A stretch of 9,604 nucleotides of DNA from Planctomycetota bacterium (GCA_022563055.1 JADFOB010000024.1:1-9604); one strand, 5' to 3'; shown: positions 1-6,783, counted from the stretch's first letter. The notes: generated by a model not told the origin, from the sequence alone. A program made the numbers and translations.

Positions 1-2
1 AA

Positions 3-416
3 CTCCTCACTCGCGGAGATGATGTATCTGAAAGAGTCCTTCTGGAGGCTTCAACAACCCTTGAGGAAACTGGGTACGCGAGGGCGACGAGCGAGCTGGC
101 GGAGGCCCTCCAAGACCTGTCTCGCCGCCCTGAGCCCGATCTCTCCGGCGCGATCCATCACGCGATGGCCACCCTGGAATGCGTCATGCGTGAATACTGT
201 GGGAGCCCGAATCGGACGCTCGGCGAGATCATCAAGAAACACCCCGAGCTTCTGCCGAAGCCTCTTGACACTGCACTGTCGAAAGTATGGGGCTATGCCT
301 CGGACACGGCTCGGCACGCAAAGGAGGGAAGCAATCCGACCCGAGAGGAAGCTGAGCTCGTCGTTGGTCTGGCGGCCGTCATGTCAACCTACCTGATCCA
401 GAAGTTCGGAGGTTAG
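3..416 (+). CDS. HEPN-like / abortive-infection type C-terminal domain protein (5' truncated)
   Basis: The reading frame is open from the first bases of the window to the TAG at 414-416, giving 137 codons with no start needed, so this is the C-terminal part of a longer gene. An internal ATG at 165 would give only 83 residues and would cut through the domain, so I do not take it as the start. The visible protein is mostly helical. Its second half (ATLECVMREYC, then TLGEIIKK, then KVWGYASDTARHAKEG, then EEAELVVGLAAVMSTYLIQK) resembles the HEPN-like domain at the C-terminus of AbiJ-type abortive-infection proteins. In that family a GY(T/A)SD...RH segment is followed by an acidic helix and a final hydrophobic helix. 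The RH pair could be part of an RNase-type active site, but this is inference. A defence role fits the convergent toxin-antitoxin pair next door. The family call is from memory of motif layout and is uncertain. Confidence 0.62.
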   Translation, partial: LLTRGDDVSERVLLEASTTLEETGYARATSELAEALQDLSRRPEPDLSGAIHHAMATLECVMREYCGSPNRTLGEIIKKHPELLPKPLDTALSKVWGYASDTARHAKEGSNPTREEAELVVGLAAVMSTYLIQKFGG

Positions 417-547
417 ACGCGCAGATCAGGCTTTGCCCGACGGAACATCTGGGACGTAACGGTTCATGGCCTCTACACGTGCAATCCCATGAGCGATTCA
501 CCCGATCCGGGCGAGCTTCTTGGGCTGTATGCGGACGACCTCGTGCG

Positions 548-871
548 TCATGCGTCATCCTCAGACAGGAGGGGCCCGAGGTCACGGGCTCCGTGCAGGA
601 TACGGACAACGTCGATTCCGTCGTCGGTGGAACGGTAGAAGGCCAGCCATTTCTCGAAACCACGGATGCGCCAGGAGCACAGGCCTGTCAGTTTGGGGTT
701 GAGATACTCGCGGACCCGGCCAAGGCCCGGCGTGGCAAGGAGTTGCTGGAAGGCCTCCTCGGTAGCAGCGAGGAACCGCCTCGCGACGGCGGGATTGTCC
801 TGGCCCAGATATTCGGCGGTGTCGTCCAGATCAGCCTGCGCCCTTGGGCGTATGAGGACGCGCGTGCTCAC
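548..871 (-). CDS. parE: ParE/RelE-superfamily toxin of a ParDE-type module
   Basis: This 107-residue protein has the layout of ParE toxins. It opens with a beta strand and basic segment (STRVLIRPRAQADL), followed by two helices (DDTAEYLGQDNPAVARRFLAATEEAFQQLL). A turn with GLGR and the core strands (CSWRIRGFEKWLAFYRS, then DGIDVVRILHGARDL) come last. The ending 'VRILHGARDL' is typical of the family. Characterised ParE members poison DNA gyrase, while related RelE proteins cleave mRNA; the sequence does not show which applies here. The gene starts with GTG at 871, overlapping the antitoxin stop codon by four bases (GTGA), which implies translational coupling. It is the second gene of a two-gene operon and ends 131 bp from the stop of the convergent HEPN-like gene. 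Length and motifs look intact. Confidence 0.88.
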   Translation of the reverse strand: MSTRVLIRPRAQADLDDTAEYLGQDNPAVARRFLAATEEAFQQLLATPGLGRVREYLNPKLTGLCSWRIRGFEKWLAFYRSTDDGIDVVRILHGARDLGPLLSEDDA

Positions 872-1140
872 GTGGCCTTCCTGGGCTTGCCTGGCTTATT
901 CAGCCGTTTCTCAAGCTCCCTGCGCCGTTCCTCCCAGAACTCCGGCGTGACCGGAATCGGCTCGCCGCCTTCGAGGCCTTCCAGGAGCGCCGCTTCGAGC
1001 CGCTCCTGGGCAGTCTGTTTTTGGGCATGGCGGATCAGCTCGCGGACGTACTCGCTAGCTGAGCTGTACCCGCCCTTGGCGATCTGGTCGTCAACAAAAG
1101 CCTTCAGCGCGTCGGGTAGCGAGATGTTCATGGTGGTCAT
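868..1140 (-). CDS. parD: ParD-like ribbon-helix-helix antitoxin
   Basis: The product is 90 residues. Residues 1-45 form a ribbon-helix-helix DNA-binding domain: the strand TMNISLPDALKAFV, then helices DDQIAKGGYSSASEYVRELIRHAQ. The charged tail (AALLEGLEGGEPIPVTPEFWEERRRELEKRL) is the usual toxin-binding region. ParD proteins neutralise ParE and repress their own operon as multimers. The ORF is open up to an ATG at 1260, but I chose the ATG at 1140. A GAGGAGGT ribosome-binding site lies at 1158-1151, a TTGACA/TACACT promoter lies just upstream, and the extra 40 residues would be read through that promoter and its palindrome. An ATG at 1131 (MNISL) is possible but farther from the ribosome-binding site. 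The gene overlaps the toxin start by four bases. Confidence 0.88.
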   Translation of the reverse strand: MTTMNISLPDALKAFVDDQIAKGGYSSASEYVRELIRHAQKQTAQERLEAALLEGLEGGEPIPVTPEFWEERRRELEKRLNKPGKPRKAT

Positions 1141-1164
1141 GGTCGCGTACACCTCCTCGGAAGA

Positions 1165-1193
1165 AGTGTACCACTGTTGGCAATATTTGTCAA
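1165..1193 (-). promoter_or_regulatory. parDE promoter
   Basis: Reading the minus strand, a perfect TTGACA -35 box lies at 1193-1188. A 17-bp spacer follows, then a TACACT -10 box at 1170-1165 (4 of 6 matches to TATAAT). Transcription would start near 1158, and the GAGGAGGT ribosome-binding site at 1158-1151 precedes the antitoxin ATG at 1140, so the leader would be very short. This is the best sigma-70-type promoter in the window. Confidence 0.72.
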
Positions 1194-1201
1194 ATGTTGC
1201 C
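1179..1201. promoter_or_regulatory. 23-bp near-perfect palindrome, likely ParD operator
   Basis: Reading the minus strand, GGCAA-C-ATTTG-A-CAAAT-A-TTGCC is a two-part palindrome centred on 1190. GGCAA pairs with TTGCC and ATTTG pairs with CAAAT; only the centre base and one base on each side break the symmetry. It covers the -35 box of the parDE promoter. This is where an autorepressing ribbon-helix-helix antitoxin would be expected to bind and block RNA polymerase. Binding by ParD is inferred from position and symmetry. Confidence 0.65.
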
Positions 1202-1243
1202 ATGGCTCGCCCCAAGGGCCGAAGACCGTTCCCAGCCAGGTAT

Positions 1244-1296
1244 CTAGTGTAGTGATTCAAACAGACGGTCTCTTATCCGAACCCCGACCGTGAGGG
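1244..1296 (+). repeat. Half copy of the CTAGTG/ATCCGAACC dispersed element
   Basis: The stretch begins CTAGTGTAGTGATTCA, identical over 16 bases to 3897-3912. Its end (1275-1296, ATCCGAACCCCGACCGTGAG plus GG) is identical over 22 bases to the reverse complement of 3986-4007. The connecting part (ATTCAAACAGACGGTCTCTT) also matches the reverse complement of 4008-4027 with few changes. No good second arm follows, so this looks like a solo arm or a decayed copy of the elements at 2707-2843 and 3897-4033. Confidence 0.75.
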
Positions 1297-1515
1297 CTTG
1301 CTATTACCCACATCTTCCGACAGGCGTACCCGAATCGGGCAATGCGTCCCATGTCCCCTTGTCCTCCGACTCTTGTCCTCCGACTCTAAACCACTGTGCG
1401 CGATTAGGCGCCGCTTTTTGGAGCCGCGAGTCCCGGCGCGCCGGGAACCGGTCACCAACCCCGCGCTCGCGCTTGGGGCTCGGATCGGTGGGAAAGTTGG
1501 GCGGCGGGGCGAGGT
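1297..1515. other. Non-coding gap with short repeats upstream of the pdh operon
   Basis: I see no convincing gene here; the ORFs across it have unnatural compositions and overlap repeats. It contains two tandem copies of the 14-mer CTTGTCCTCCGACT (1358-1371 and 1372-1385). There is a perfect 16-bp palindrome TCCCGGCGCGCCGGGA at 1431-1446. A single arm of the GAGCCCCAAGCG repeat family lies at 1457-1485 and is listed separately. Confidence 0.6.
1457..1485 (-). repeat. Single arm of the GAGCCCCAAGCG repeat family
   Basis: Read on the minus strand, this 29-base stretch (ATCCGAGCCCCAAGCG, then CGAGCGCGGGGTT) matches the left arm of the hairpin element at 6865-6893 at about 26 of 29 positions. 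The two copies are in opposite orientation and sit on either side of the pdh operon. A partner arm on the left side (around 1420-1446) is at best very degenerate. Confidence 0.65.
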
Positions 1516-1543
1516 TTCCCATCGGTCGATCGGCGTGTACAAT
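1516..1543 (+). promoter_or_regulatory. Possible promoter of the pdh operon
   Basis: A TACAAT box at 1538-1543 (5 of 6 to TATAAT) lies 16 bp after TTCCCA at 1516-1521 (4 of 6 to TTGACA). Transcription would start near 1550, giving a leader of about 60 bases before the E1-alpha GTG. The -35 match is modest in this GC-rich background, so this is only a candidate. Confidence 0.35.
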
Positions 1544-1612
1544 CCGCCTCGGGTTGGCGGACGATCCGGCCCGTAATCACCCGAGTCTTACACGCGAGGA
1601 GACCAGCGTAAG

Positions 1613-2710
1613 GTGCCGCGAAAGCCGATCGAGATTCAACCAAAGCTGGAGTCCCTGTCGATTCTCGATGAATCGGGCGAGGTCGACGAATCGCTTGATC
1701 CCCATCTCGATCCCGAGTGCGCGCGGCTCATCTACCGCCTGATGGTCACGGGGCGAACGCTGGATCACCGCCTCATCAACCTGCAACGCCAGGGACGCAT
1801 GGGCACCTACGCGCCGTGTCGCGGGCAGGAGGCGACGCACTGCGCATCGACGATCTTGCTGGAGCCCGAGGATTGGCTCGTCTACGCGTTTCGCGAGCCG
1901 ATCTCGCTTTACCATCGCGGGTGGCCCTTGGAGGCACCCATGCGGTTTTGGGGCGGGTACGAGGAAGGCTGTGCCGCGCCCGAGGGCGTCAACGACCTAC
2001 CGATTTCCGTTCCCGTCGCGTCGCAGATTCCTCACGCCATGGGAATCGCCTGGGCGATGAAGCTCCGGGACGATCCCCACGCCGTGTTGTGCTACTGCGG
2101 AGACGGCGCGACGAGCGAGGGCGACTTCCACGAGAGTCTGAACTTTGCCGGCGTCTACCGGCTTCCCTGCGTGTTCCTGGTCCAGAACAACCAATGGGCG
2201 ATATCAATCCCTCGGAAGAACCAGACCGCGTCCCAGACCATTGCCCAAAAGGCGCTGGCCTACGGGTTTGACGGTATTCAAGTCGATGGCAATGATCCGC
2301 TGTCCGTCTACGTTGCAACGAAGGAAGCGCTCGACAAGGCGAGATCGGGTGGTGGACCGACGCTGATCGAAGCGGTGACCTATCGTATGAGCGTGCACAC
2401 GACGGCCGACGACCCGACGAAGTATCGGTCTGATGAGGAAGTCAAGAAGTGGGAGAAGCGCGATCCGATCCTGCGCTTCGGGAAGTACCTCGTCAAGCGC
2501 GGAGTCTTGGATTCCAAGTCGATCGACAAGATTGAAGCGGACGCCGTGGCCGACGTAGCCGCCGCCGTCGAACGCTACGAAAGTTGCCGCGACGTGGATC
2601 CGCTCGACTGCTTCGAGTACCTCTATGCCGAACTCCCGGCGGAACTCGTCGAGCAGCGTAAGGAGTTCGCCGAGGCGCTGGCGAACGAAGGGCATGGGAA
2701 AGGTTGCTAG
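1613..2710 (+). CDS. pdhA: Pyruvate dehydrogenase E1 component, alpha subunit
   Basis: This is the thiamine-diphosphate-binding half of the alpha2beta2 E1 enzyme. It decarboxylates pyruvate and passes the acetyl group to the lipoyl arm of E2. The 365-residue length matches the Gram-positive PdhA type (about 370). The ThDP/Mg motif runs from GDGATSEGDFHESLNFAG (163-180) to QNNQWAIS (191-198). The catalytic-loop segment SVHTTADDPTKYR is at 260-272, with His262 as the likely active-site histidine. GRMGTYAPCRGQEA (61-74) and PEGVNDLP (123-130) favour a pyruvate enzyme; the branched-chain E1-alpha family differs at the second site. Start: GTG at 1613, with GAGGAG at 1596-1601, 11 bases upstream; no ATG fits better. 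It is first in an E1-alpha/E1-beta/E2/E3 operon. The TAG stop (2708-2710) coincides with the CTAGTG edge of a repeat element. A branched-chain substrate cannot be fully excluded. Confidence 0.93.
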   Translation: MPRKPIEIQPKLESLSILDESGEVDESLDPHLDPECARLIYRLMVTGRTLDHRLINLQRQGRMGTYAPCRGQEATHCASTILLEPEDWLVYAFREPISLYHRGWPLEAPMRFWGGYEEGCAAPEGVNDLPISVPVASQIPHAMGIAWAMKLRDDPHAVLCYCGDGATSEGDFHESLNFAGVYRLPCVFLVQNNQWAISIPRKNQTASQTIAQKALAYGFDGIQVDGNDPLSVYVATKEALDKARSGGGPTLIEAVTYRMSVHTTADDPTKYRSDEEVKKWEKRDPILRFGKYLVKRGVLDSKSIDKIEADAVADVAAAVERYESCRDVDPLDCFEYLYAELPAELVEQRKEFAEALANEGHGKGC

Positions 2711-2843
2711 TGCTGCGACACGCCTGAATCGAGGCGAATCCGTACCGCGCCGGTGAGGAAGCGGTTGATGGGGGTATCAGCGGCACTCACGCATCCGCTC
2801 CCTGACGGTCGCGGTACGGATCAATCGGTCGGTTGGATTGATC
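2707..2843 (+). repeat. Inverted-repeat element filling the pdhA-pdhB gap
   Basis: Two 27-base arms form an imperfect hairpin. The left arm at 2738-2764 reads ATCCGTACCGCGCCGGTGAG then GAAGCGG; the right arm is at 2795-2821. They pair at 23 of 27 positions with a 30-base loop. The left arm matches that of the element at 3934-3960 at 24 of 27 positions. Both this copy and the half copy at 1244 begin CTAGTG exactly 31 bases before the ATCCG of the arm. The left edge overlaps the pdhA stop codon. The right edge is estimated from the 137-bp size of the other full copy and falls about four bases before the pdhB ATG. Confidence 0.75.
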
Positions 2844-2847
2844 GCTG

Positions 2848-3828
2848 ATGGCACTGATGAATATGGTCGGCGCACTGAACCGCGCGATGGACGATGCGCT
2901 CCGCGCGGACGACACGGTCGTCCTGCTGGGACAGGACATCGGGCGCGACGAGGGCGTCTTTCGTGTAACCGCAAACCTGCTGGACCGCTACGGCGACAAG
3001 CGGGTTCTGGACACACCCTTGGCGGAAGGTGCGATCATTGGCGGCGCGATCGGGATGGCCCTGTATGGTCTACGACCCGTGGCGGAGATGCAGTTCTCCG
3101 GTTTTGCCTATCAGGGTTTTCACCAGATCGAACAGCACATGTCCCGCTTCCGCAGCCGGACGCGCGGACGATTCAGCGTACCGATGGTGGTTCGCATGCC
3201 CTACGGCGGTGGCATCCGGGCTCTGGAACATCACAGCGAGAGTCGCGAAGCGTACTACGCCCACACGCCCGGTTTGCAGATGGTGATTCCGTCGGGACCG
3301 CGGAACGCCCGCGCGCTGCTCCTCGCGTCGATCCGCAGCCCCGAACCGATTATCTTCTTTGAGCCCAAGGCGCTCTACCGAGCCTTCAAGGAGGAGGTCC
3401 CGGATGAACCGGAGACCATGCCGATCGGCAAAGCTGTAATCGTGCGGGAAGGGAATGACATCACGCTGATCTCCTACGGTGCGATGATGCGTCCGACGTT
3501 GGAGGCGGCTGACGAGTTGGCGGAGTCCGACGGCATCTCGACGGAGGTCGTTGATCTCTTGACGGTTTCGCCGCTCGACACGGAAGCGATCAGCTCAGCG
3601 GTGTCCAAGACCGGACGGGCGGTGGTCATCCACGAGGGGCCGCGCATGTGCGGTATCGGCGCCGAGGTCGTCGCGCGGATTGTCGAAACGTCGCTCGAGC
3701 ACCTTCAAGCCCCGGTTCGGCGCGTGACCGGGTACGATGTACAATTTCCTTTCTTCGCGCGGGAGCGAGCGTTCCTGCCCAACGCCATGCGCATCAGCCG
3801 GGCAGCCCGAGAGACGTTGGCGTTTTGA
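2848..3828 (+). CDS. pdhB: Pyruvate dehydrogenase E1 component, beta subunit
   Basis: This is the second E1 subunit, which completes the ThDP site at the alpha/beta interface and contacts the E2 peripheral-subunit-binding domain. The 326 residues match the family (Bacillus type about 325). An N-terminal pyrimidine-binding domain contains VLLGQDIGRDEGVFRVT (25-41) and DTPLAEGAIIGGAIG (55-69), where Glu60 would contact the cofactor. MPYGGGIRALEHHSES (117-132) includes His129, the likely catalytic-site histidine. The C-terminal transketolase domain includes ITLISYGAMMRPTLEAADEL and EVVDLLTVSPLD. Start: ATG at 2848 gives the family-standard N-terminus (MALMNMVGALNRAM); ATG at 2857 is a weaker alternative. 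There is no clear Shine-Dalgarno sequence because repeat-derived sequence reaches almost to the start codon. The gene lies 137 bp after pdhA and 229 bp before E2. Confidence 0.94.
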   Translation: MALMNMVGALNRAMDDALRADDTVVLLGQDIGRDEGVFRVTANLLDRYGDKRVLDTPLAEGAIIGGAIGMALYGLRPVAEMQFSGFAYQGFHQIEQHMSRFRSRTRGRFSVPMVVRMPYGGGIRALEHHSESREAYYAHTPGLQMVIPSGPRNARALLLASIRSPEPIIFFEPKALYRAFKEEVPDEPETMPIGKAVIVREGNDITLISYGAMMRPTLEAADELAESDGISTEVVDLLTVSPLDTEAISSAVSKTGRAVVIHEGPRMCGIGAEVVARIVETSLEHLQAPVRRVTGYDVQFPFFARERAFLPNAMRISRAARETLAF

Positions 3829-3896
3829 CACGGGAGGAAGTCCGCACTCCGGCGCGGCGCCGGGCGCGTTGGTGCGGTCCGACGTGATCGCAATGG

Positions 3897-4033
3897 CTAG
3901 TGTAGTGATTCAGAATTGGGGAGGCCTGTCCTGATCCGAACCGCGCCCGTCAGGAAGCGGCTTGATCAATGCAGGCACCGCCCCTCCCTCACGGTCGGGG
4001 TTCGGATAAGAGGGCGTCTATTTGAATCCTTAG
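3897..4033 (+). repeat. 137-bp inverted-repeat element between pdhB and the E2 gene
   Basis: This is the most complete member of the family. The outer ends are CTAGTGTAGTGATTCAGA on the left and TTTGAATCCTTAG on the right, so GATTCA faces TGAATC in inverted orientation. The inner 27-base arms lie at 3934-3960 and 3981-4007 and pair at 22 of 27 positions. The left end is identical to 1244-1259 over 16 bases. The right arm, reverse-complemented, is identical to 1275-1296 over 22 bases. There is no ORF inside. It resembles a small non-autonomous mobile element (MITE-like) or a REP-type hairpin; no target-site duplication is obvious beyond TA-type ends. Confidence 0.75.
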
Positions 4034-4057
4034 AGGATAGCTCGGAGAGTTCACTCC

Positions 4058-5368
4058 ATGACAAGGGAATTCAAGTTACCCGATCTGGGCGAAGGGATCA
4101 CCGAGGCGCAGGTCATTCGCCTTCTGATCAAACAGGGTGAACGCATCACCGAGGACCAGAACTTGGTGGAGGTTGAGACGGACAAAGCCGCCGTCGAAAT
4201 CCCCTCGCCCTACGCCGGCATCGCCACGATCATTCACGTCGAGGAAGGGCAGACGATCAATGTCGGCGACGTCCTCGTAACGTTCGACGAAGCGGATGGC
4301 TCCGCCGCGCCTGCGGTCGAAGTGAAGTCCGCCAGCCCCAAAGCGAGCACGGTGGAACGACCGGTGGCCGTGCCAAGTGCGGAAGTGGTTTCGCGCGAGA
4401 CGCCGGCACCGGCTTCCTCATCGACGCAACGAAGGAAGACCAGAGCCGCAGCCGCGCCCGCCGTCCGCAGGCTCGCGCGGGAGATGGGCATCGACATTGA
4501 CAGCCTCGTCGGAACCGGACCCGGTGGGCGAATTACCAGGGATGACCTTCACGCGCATGCAGCCGCCGAAACTCCGCCTGTAGCGGCTGCCCCATCATCC
4601 GCACAAACCTCCGCCGTCGGTGCGCCCCAGCGCGTCGCCCTGCCGCCGGGCATCGACGATACCGACAAGTGGGGCTCGCTCCGGCGCGTGCCGCTCAGCC
4701 AGATTCGCAAGACGATTGCAAGCCGAATGTCGCTGTCGGCATTCACAGCCGTCCACGTGACGCACGGCGACGATGTGGACGTCACCGAACTGGATCGCAT
4801 GCGAAGGACCATCAACGAAGCAACCGGTGGTGAGCCAAGACTGACGGTCATGACTTTCCTGATCCGCGCCGTGGCGACCATGCTCCGGCAGTACCCGATC
4901 TTCAACTCCTCGCTCGATGAAGAGAAGGGGCAAATCGTCTACAAAGACTACATCCACATGGGGATCGCCGTTGATTCTCAGCGAGGCTTGGTCGTACCCG
5001 TCATCCGCAACGCCGATCGTCTGAGCATTCGAGAGATCGCCAACCAGCTTCGCTCGATCGCCCACAGCATCCGGGCCAATCAGTTTTCCATCGAGGATCT
5101 GCGCGGTGGCACCTTCACGATCACCAACGTCGGCGCGCTGGGCGGCACGTTCAGCACACCCATCATCAACTTCCCCGAGGTAGCCATCCTCGGTCTGGCG
5201 CGGTCGCGGCTGGTACCCGTCGTTCGTGAGGGAAAGCTGGAAGAGAAGCTGGTCCTGCCGCTGAGCCTCTCGTTCGATCATCGCGTGACCGACGGGGCGA
5301 ACGCAGCCCGGTTTACGACGTCGATCAAGGAATACTTGGAGACGCCTTCGAGATTCGTTCTGGATTGA
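4058..5368 (+). CDS. pdhC: Dihydrolipoamide acetyltransferase (E2) of pyruvate dehydrogenase
   Basis: E2 forms the core of the complex and transfers the acetyl group from its lipoyl arm to CoA. The 436-residue product shows the full domain series. A single lipoyl domain (about 1-78) has its lipoylated lysine predicted at Lys43 in VEVETDKAAVEIPSP. An Ala/Pro/Ser-rich linker follows (about 80-130). The peripheral-subunit-binding domain is at 132-164 (AAPAVRRLAREMGIDIDSL, then GTGPGGRITRDDL), followed by a second Ala/Pro-rich linker (165-200). The acyltransferase domain runs from about 208 to the end, with the catalytic motif FDHRVTDG (His408, Asp412) and a typical LPLSLSFDHRV core. ATG at 4058 is preceded by GGAGA at 4044-4048, 9 bases away, which is the clearest ribosome-binding site in the operon. 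The E3 gene starts 7 bp after the stop. The alternative, a branched-chain E2, is less likely given the E1 type. Confidence 0.94.
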   Translation: MTREFKLPDLGEGITEAQVIRLLIKQGERITEDQNLVEVETDKAAVEIPSPYAGIATIIHVEEGQTINVGDVLVTFDEADGSAAPAVEVKSASPKASTVERPVAVPSAEVVSRETPAPASSSTQRRKTRAAAAPAVRRLAREMGIDIDSLVGTGPGGRITRDDLHAHAAAETPPVAAAPSSAQTSAVGAPQRVALPPGIDDTDKWGSLRRVPLSQIRKTIASRMSLSAFTAVHVTHGDDVDVTELDRMRRTINEATGGEPRLTVMTFLIRAVATMLRQYPIFNSSLDEEKGQIVYKDYIHMGIAVDSQRGLVVPVIRNADRLSIREIANQLRSIAHSIRANQFSIEDLRGGTFTITNVGALGGTFSTPIINFPEVAILGLARSRLVPVVREGKLEEKLVLPLSLSFDHRVTDGANAARFTTSIKEYLETPSRFVLD

Positions 5369-5375
5369 TCCATTC

Positions 5376-6767
5376 ATGGTTATGGGCGAGTTCACGCAAG
5401 AGACCGATCTGCTGGTCATCGGTGGCGGTCCGGGTGGATACCACGCTGCCTTTCGGGCTGCGTCGCACGGGATCCAGACAACGATCATCGAAGCCATGCC
5501 TGATCTGGGCGGTGTATGCCTGCACCGAGGGTGCATCCCGTCCAAGACCTATCTGTCCTTGGTGGAAACGATTCACGCAGCCACGAGCAGTCGCGCGATG
5601 GGGATCGAATTTGGCAAGCCGAAGTTCGACGTGGACAAGATCCGCGCCTTCAAGCAGGAGGTCGTCACCAAGCTCGCCGGCGGGTTGGACGCCCTTTGCA
5701 AAAAGCACAAGGTCGAGAAGTTACAGGGCACCGCCCGCTTTGAGGATCACCGGCACGTCACGCTTACGGGTGCGGAGGTCGCGCGCGTACGATTCCGCCG
5801 GGCGATCATCGCTACGGGCTCCGTTCCCACCACCCTTGGGGATGTACAGATCGACTCGCCGCGCGTGCTCACATCCAAAACCGCCCTGGAGCTTGCGGAC
5901 ATCCCCAAGTCGGTTCTGGTCATCGGCGGCGGTTACATCGGTCTGGAACTCGGGCAGGTCTACGCCGGGTTCGGTTCGAGAGTCACCGTCGTGGAGATGC
6001 TTCCCGGTTTGCTGGTGGGGCCTGATCCCGACTTGGTGCGCCCGCTCATAAAGCGACTCAAGATCGACTTCGAGGAGATCTGCCTCGAAACAAGCGTGGT
6101 GAGCATGAAGGAGGTCAAGCGCGGTATCGAACTGGGGTTTGAGGGCAAGAACCCGCCTAAGACGAACACGTTTGACAAGGTTCTCGTTGCGGTCGGCCGG
6201 AGACCCAACGCCGCCGGTTTGGAGTTGGGCAAGGCCGGTATCGACGTGGACGATCGAGGTTTCATCAAGGTCGACTCCGGATTCCACACGAGCGCGAGCC
6301 GGATTTATGCCATCGGCGACGTGATCGGCAATCCCATGCTGGCGCACAAAGCGCTGCACGAGGGAAGGGTAGTGGCGGACAACCTGGCCGGCAAGGACAC
6401 CGTGTTTGAACCTCGGGCGATCCCCGCCGTCGTCTTTACCGATCCCCAGATCGCCTGGGCCGGTGTGACACAGACACAGGCCAAGGAGCAGGGGCTAAGC
6501 GTCGTGGTCAAAAAGCTTCCCTGGACCGCCTCGGGTCGAGCGGTCGCGCTGGGTCGGACCGACGGGCTCACCAAGATGATCTTCGATGAGCAGACGGGAT
6601 TGCTGCTCGGTGTCGGTCTGACCGGTCCGCACGCCGCCGAGATGATCGCCGAAGGTGTGCTCGCTATCGAGATGGGGGCGACCGCCTACGACATTGCCTG
6701 CACCATCCATCCACATCCAACCCTGTCCGAGACTCTCTTCGAGGTCGCCTCGATGATGCCGTCCTGA
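5376..6767 (+). CDS. lpdA: Dihydrolipoamide dehydrogenase (E3)
   Basis: This FAD- and NAD-dependent flavoenzyme reoxidises the dihydrolipoyl arm of E2. The 463-residue length is normal. FAD-binding LLVIGGGPGGYHAAFRAA is at 12-29. The redox disulfide motif GGVCLHRGCIPSK has Cys48 and Cys53; the common Asn in this motif is replaced by His50. The NAD-binding site is VLVIGGGYIGLELGQVYA, and a second FAD motif is RIYAIGDVIGNPMLAHKA. The C-terminal dimerisation domain carries the active-site pair in HPHPTLSE (His447, Glu452). The gene starts 7 bp after the E2 stop. ATG at 5376 and ATG at 5382 are both possible, and no strong Shine-Dalgarno sequence discriminates between them; I kept the longer form. 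The same protein may also serve 2-oxoglutarate dehydrogenase or glycine cleavage, since no other E3 gene is visible. Confidence 0.95.
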   Translation: MVMGEFTQETDLLVIGGGPGGYHAAFRAASHGIQTTIIEAMPDLGGVCLHRGCIPSKTYLSLVETIHAATSSRAMGIEFGKPKFDVDKIRAFKQEVVTKLAGGLDALCKKHKVEKLQGTARFEDHRHVTLTGAEVARVRFRRAIIATGSVPTTLGDVQIDSPRVLTSKTALELADIPKSVLVIGGGYIGLELGQVYAGFGSRVTVVEMLPGLLVGPDPDLVRPLIKRLKIDFEEICLETSVVSMKEVKRGIELGFEGKNPPKTNTFDKVLVAVGRRPNAAGLELGKAGIDVDDRGFIKVDSGFHTSASRIYAIGDVIGNPMLAHKALHEGRVVADNLAGKDTVFEPRAIPAVVFTDPQIAWAGVTQTQAKEQGLSVVVKKLPWTASGRAVALGRTDGLTKMIFDEQTGLLLGVGLTGPHAAEMIAEGVLAIEMGATAYDIACTIHPHPTLSETLFEVASMMPS

Positions 6768-6783
6768 CGGGTTCGGTGGGACC

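Noticed and set aside
479..1252. 257-codon plus-strand open frame
   Set aside because: It runs antisense through both parD and parE, whose family motifs, ribosome-binding site and promoter are on the minus strand; its own composition is not protein-like.
868..1260. Longer antitoxin starting at ATG 1260
   Set aside because: The extra 40 residues would be encoded across the parDE promoter and palindrome and do not resemble the antitoxin family; the 1140 start has the ribosome-binding site.
1290..1742. 150-codon plus-strand frame spanning the gap upstream of pdhA
   Set aside because: It crosses repeat arms and the palindrome, overlaps the pdhA start in another frame, and has low-complexity Arg/Ser-rich sequence.
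2707..4033. CRISPR-like or tandem array
   Set aside because: Copies are over 1 kb apart, hairpin-shaped and imperfect, with genes between them; there are no regular spacers.
4595..5545. 316-codon open frame on the minus strand
   Set aside because: It lies antisense to the E2 acyltransferase domain and E3 start, shows no recognisable domain, and long antisense frames are expected in GC-rich coding DNA.
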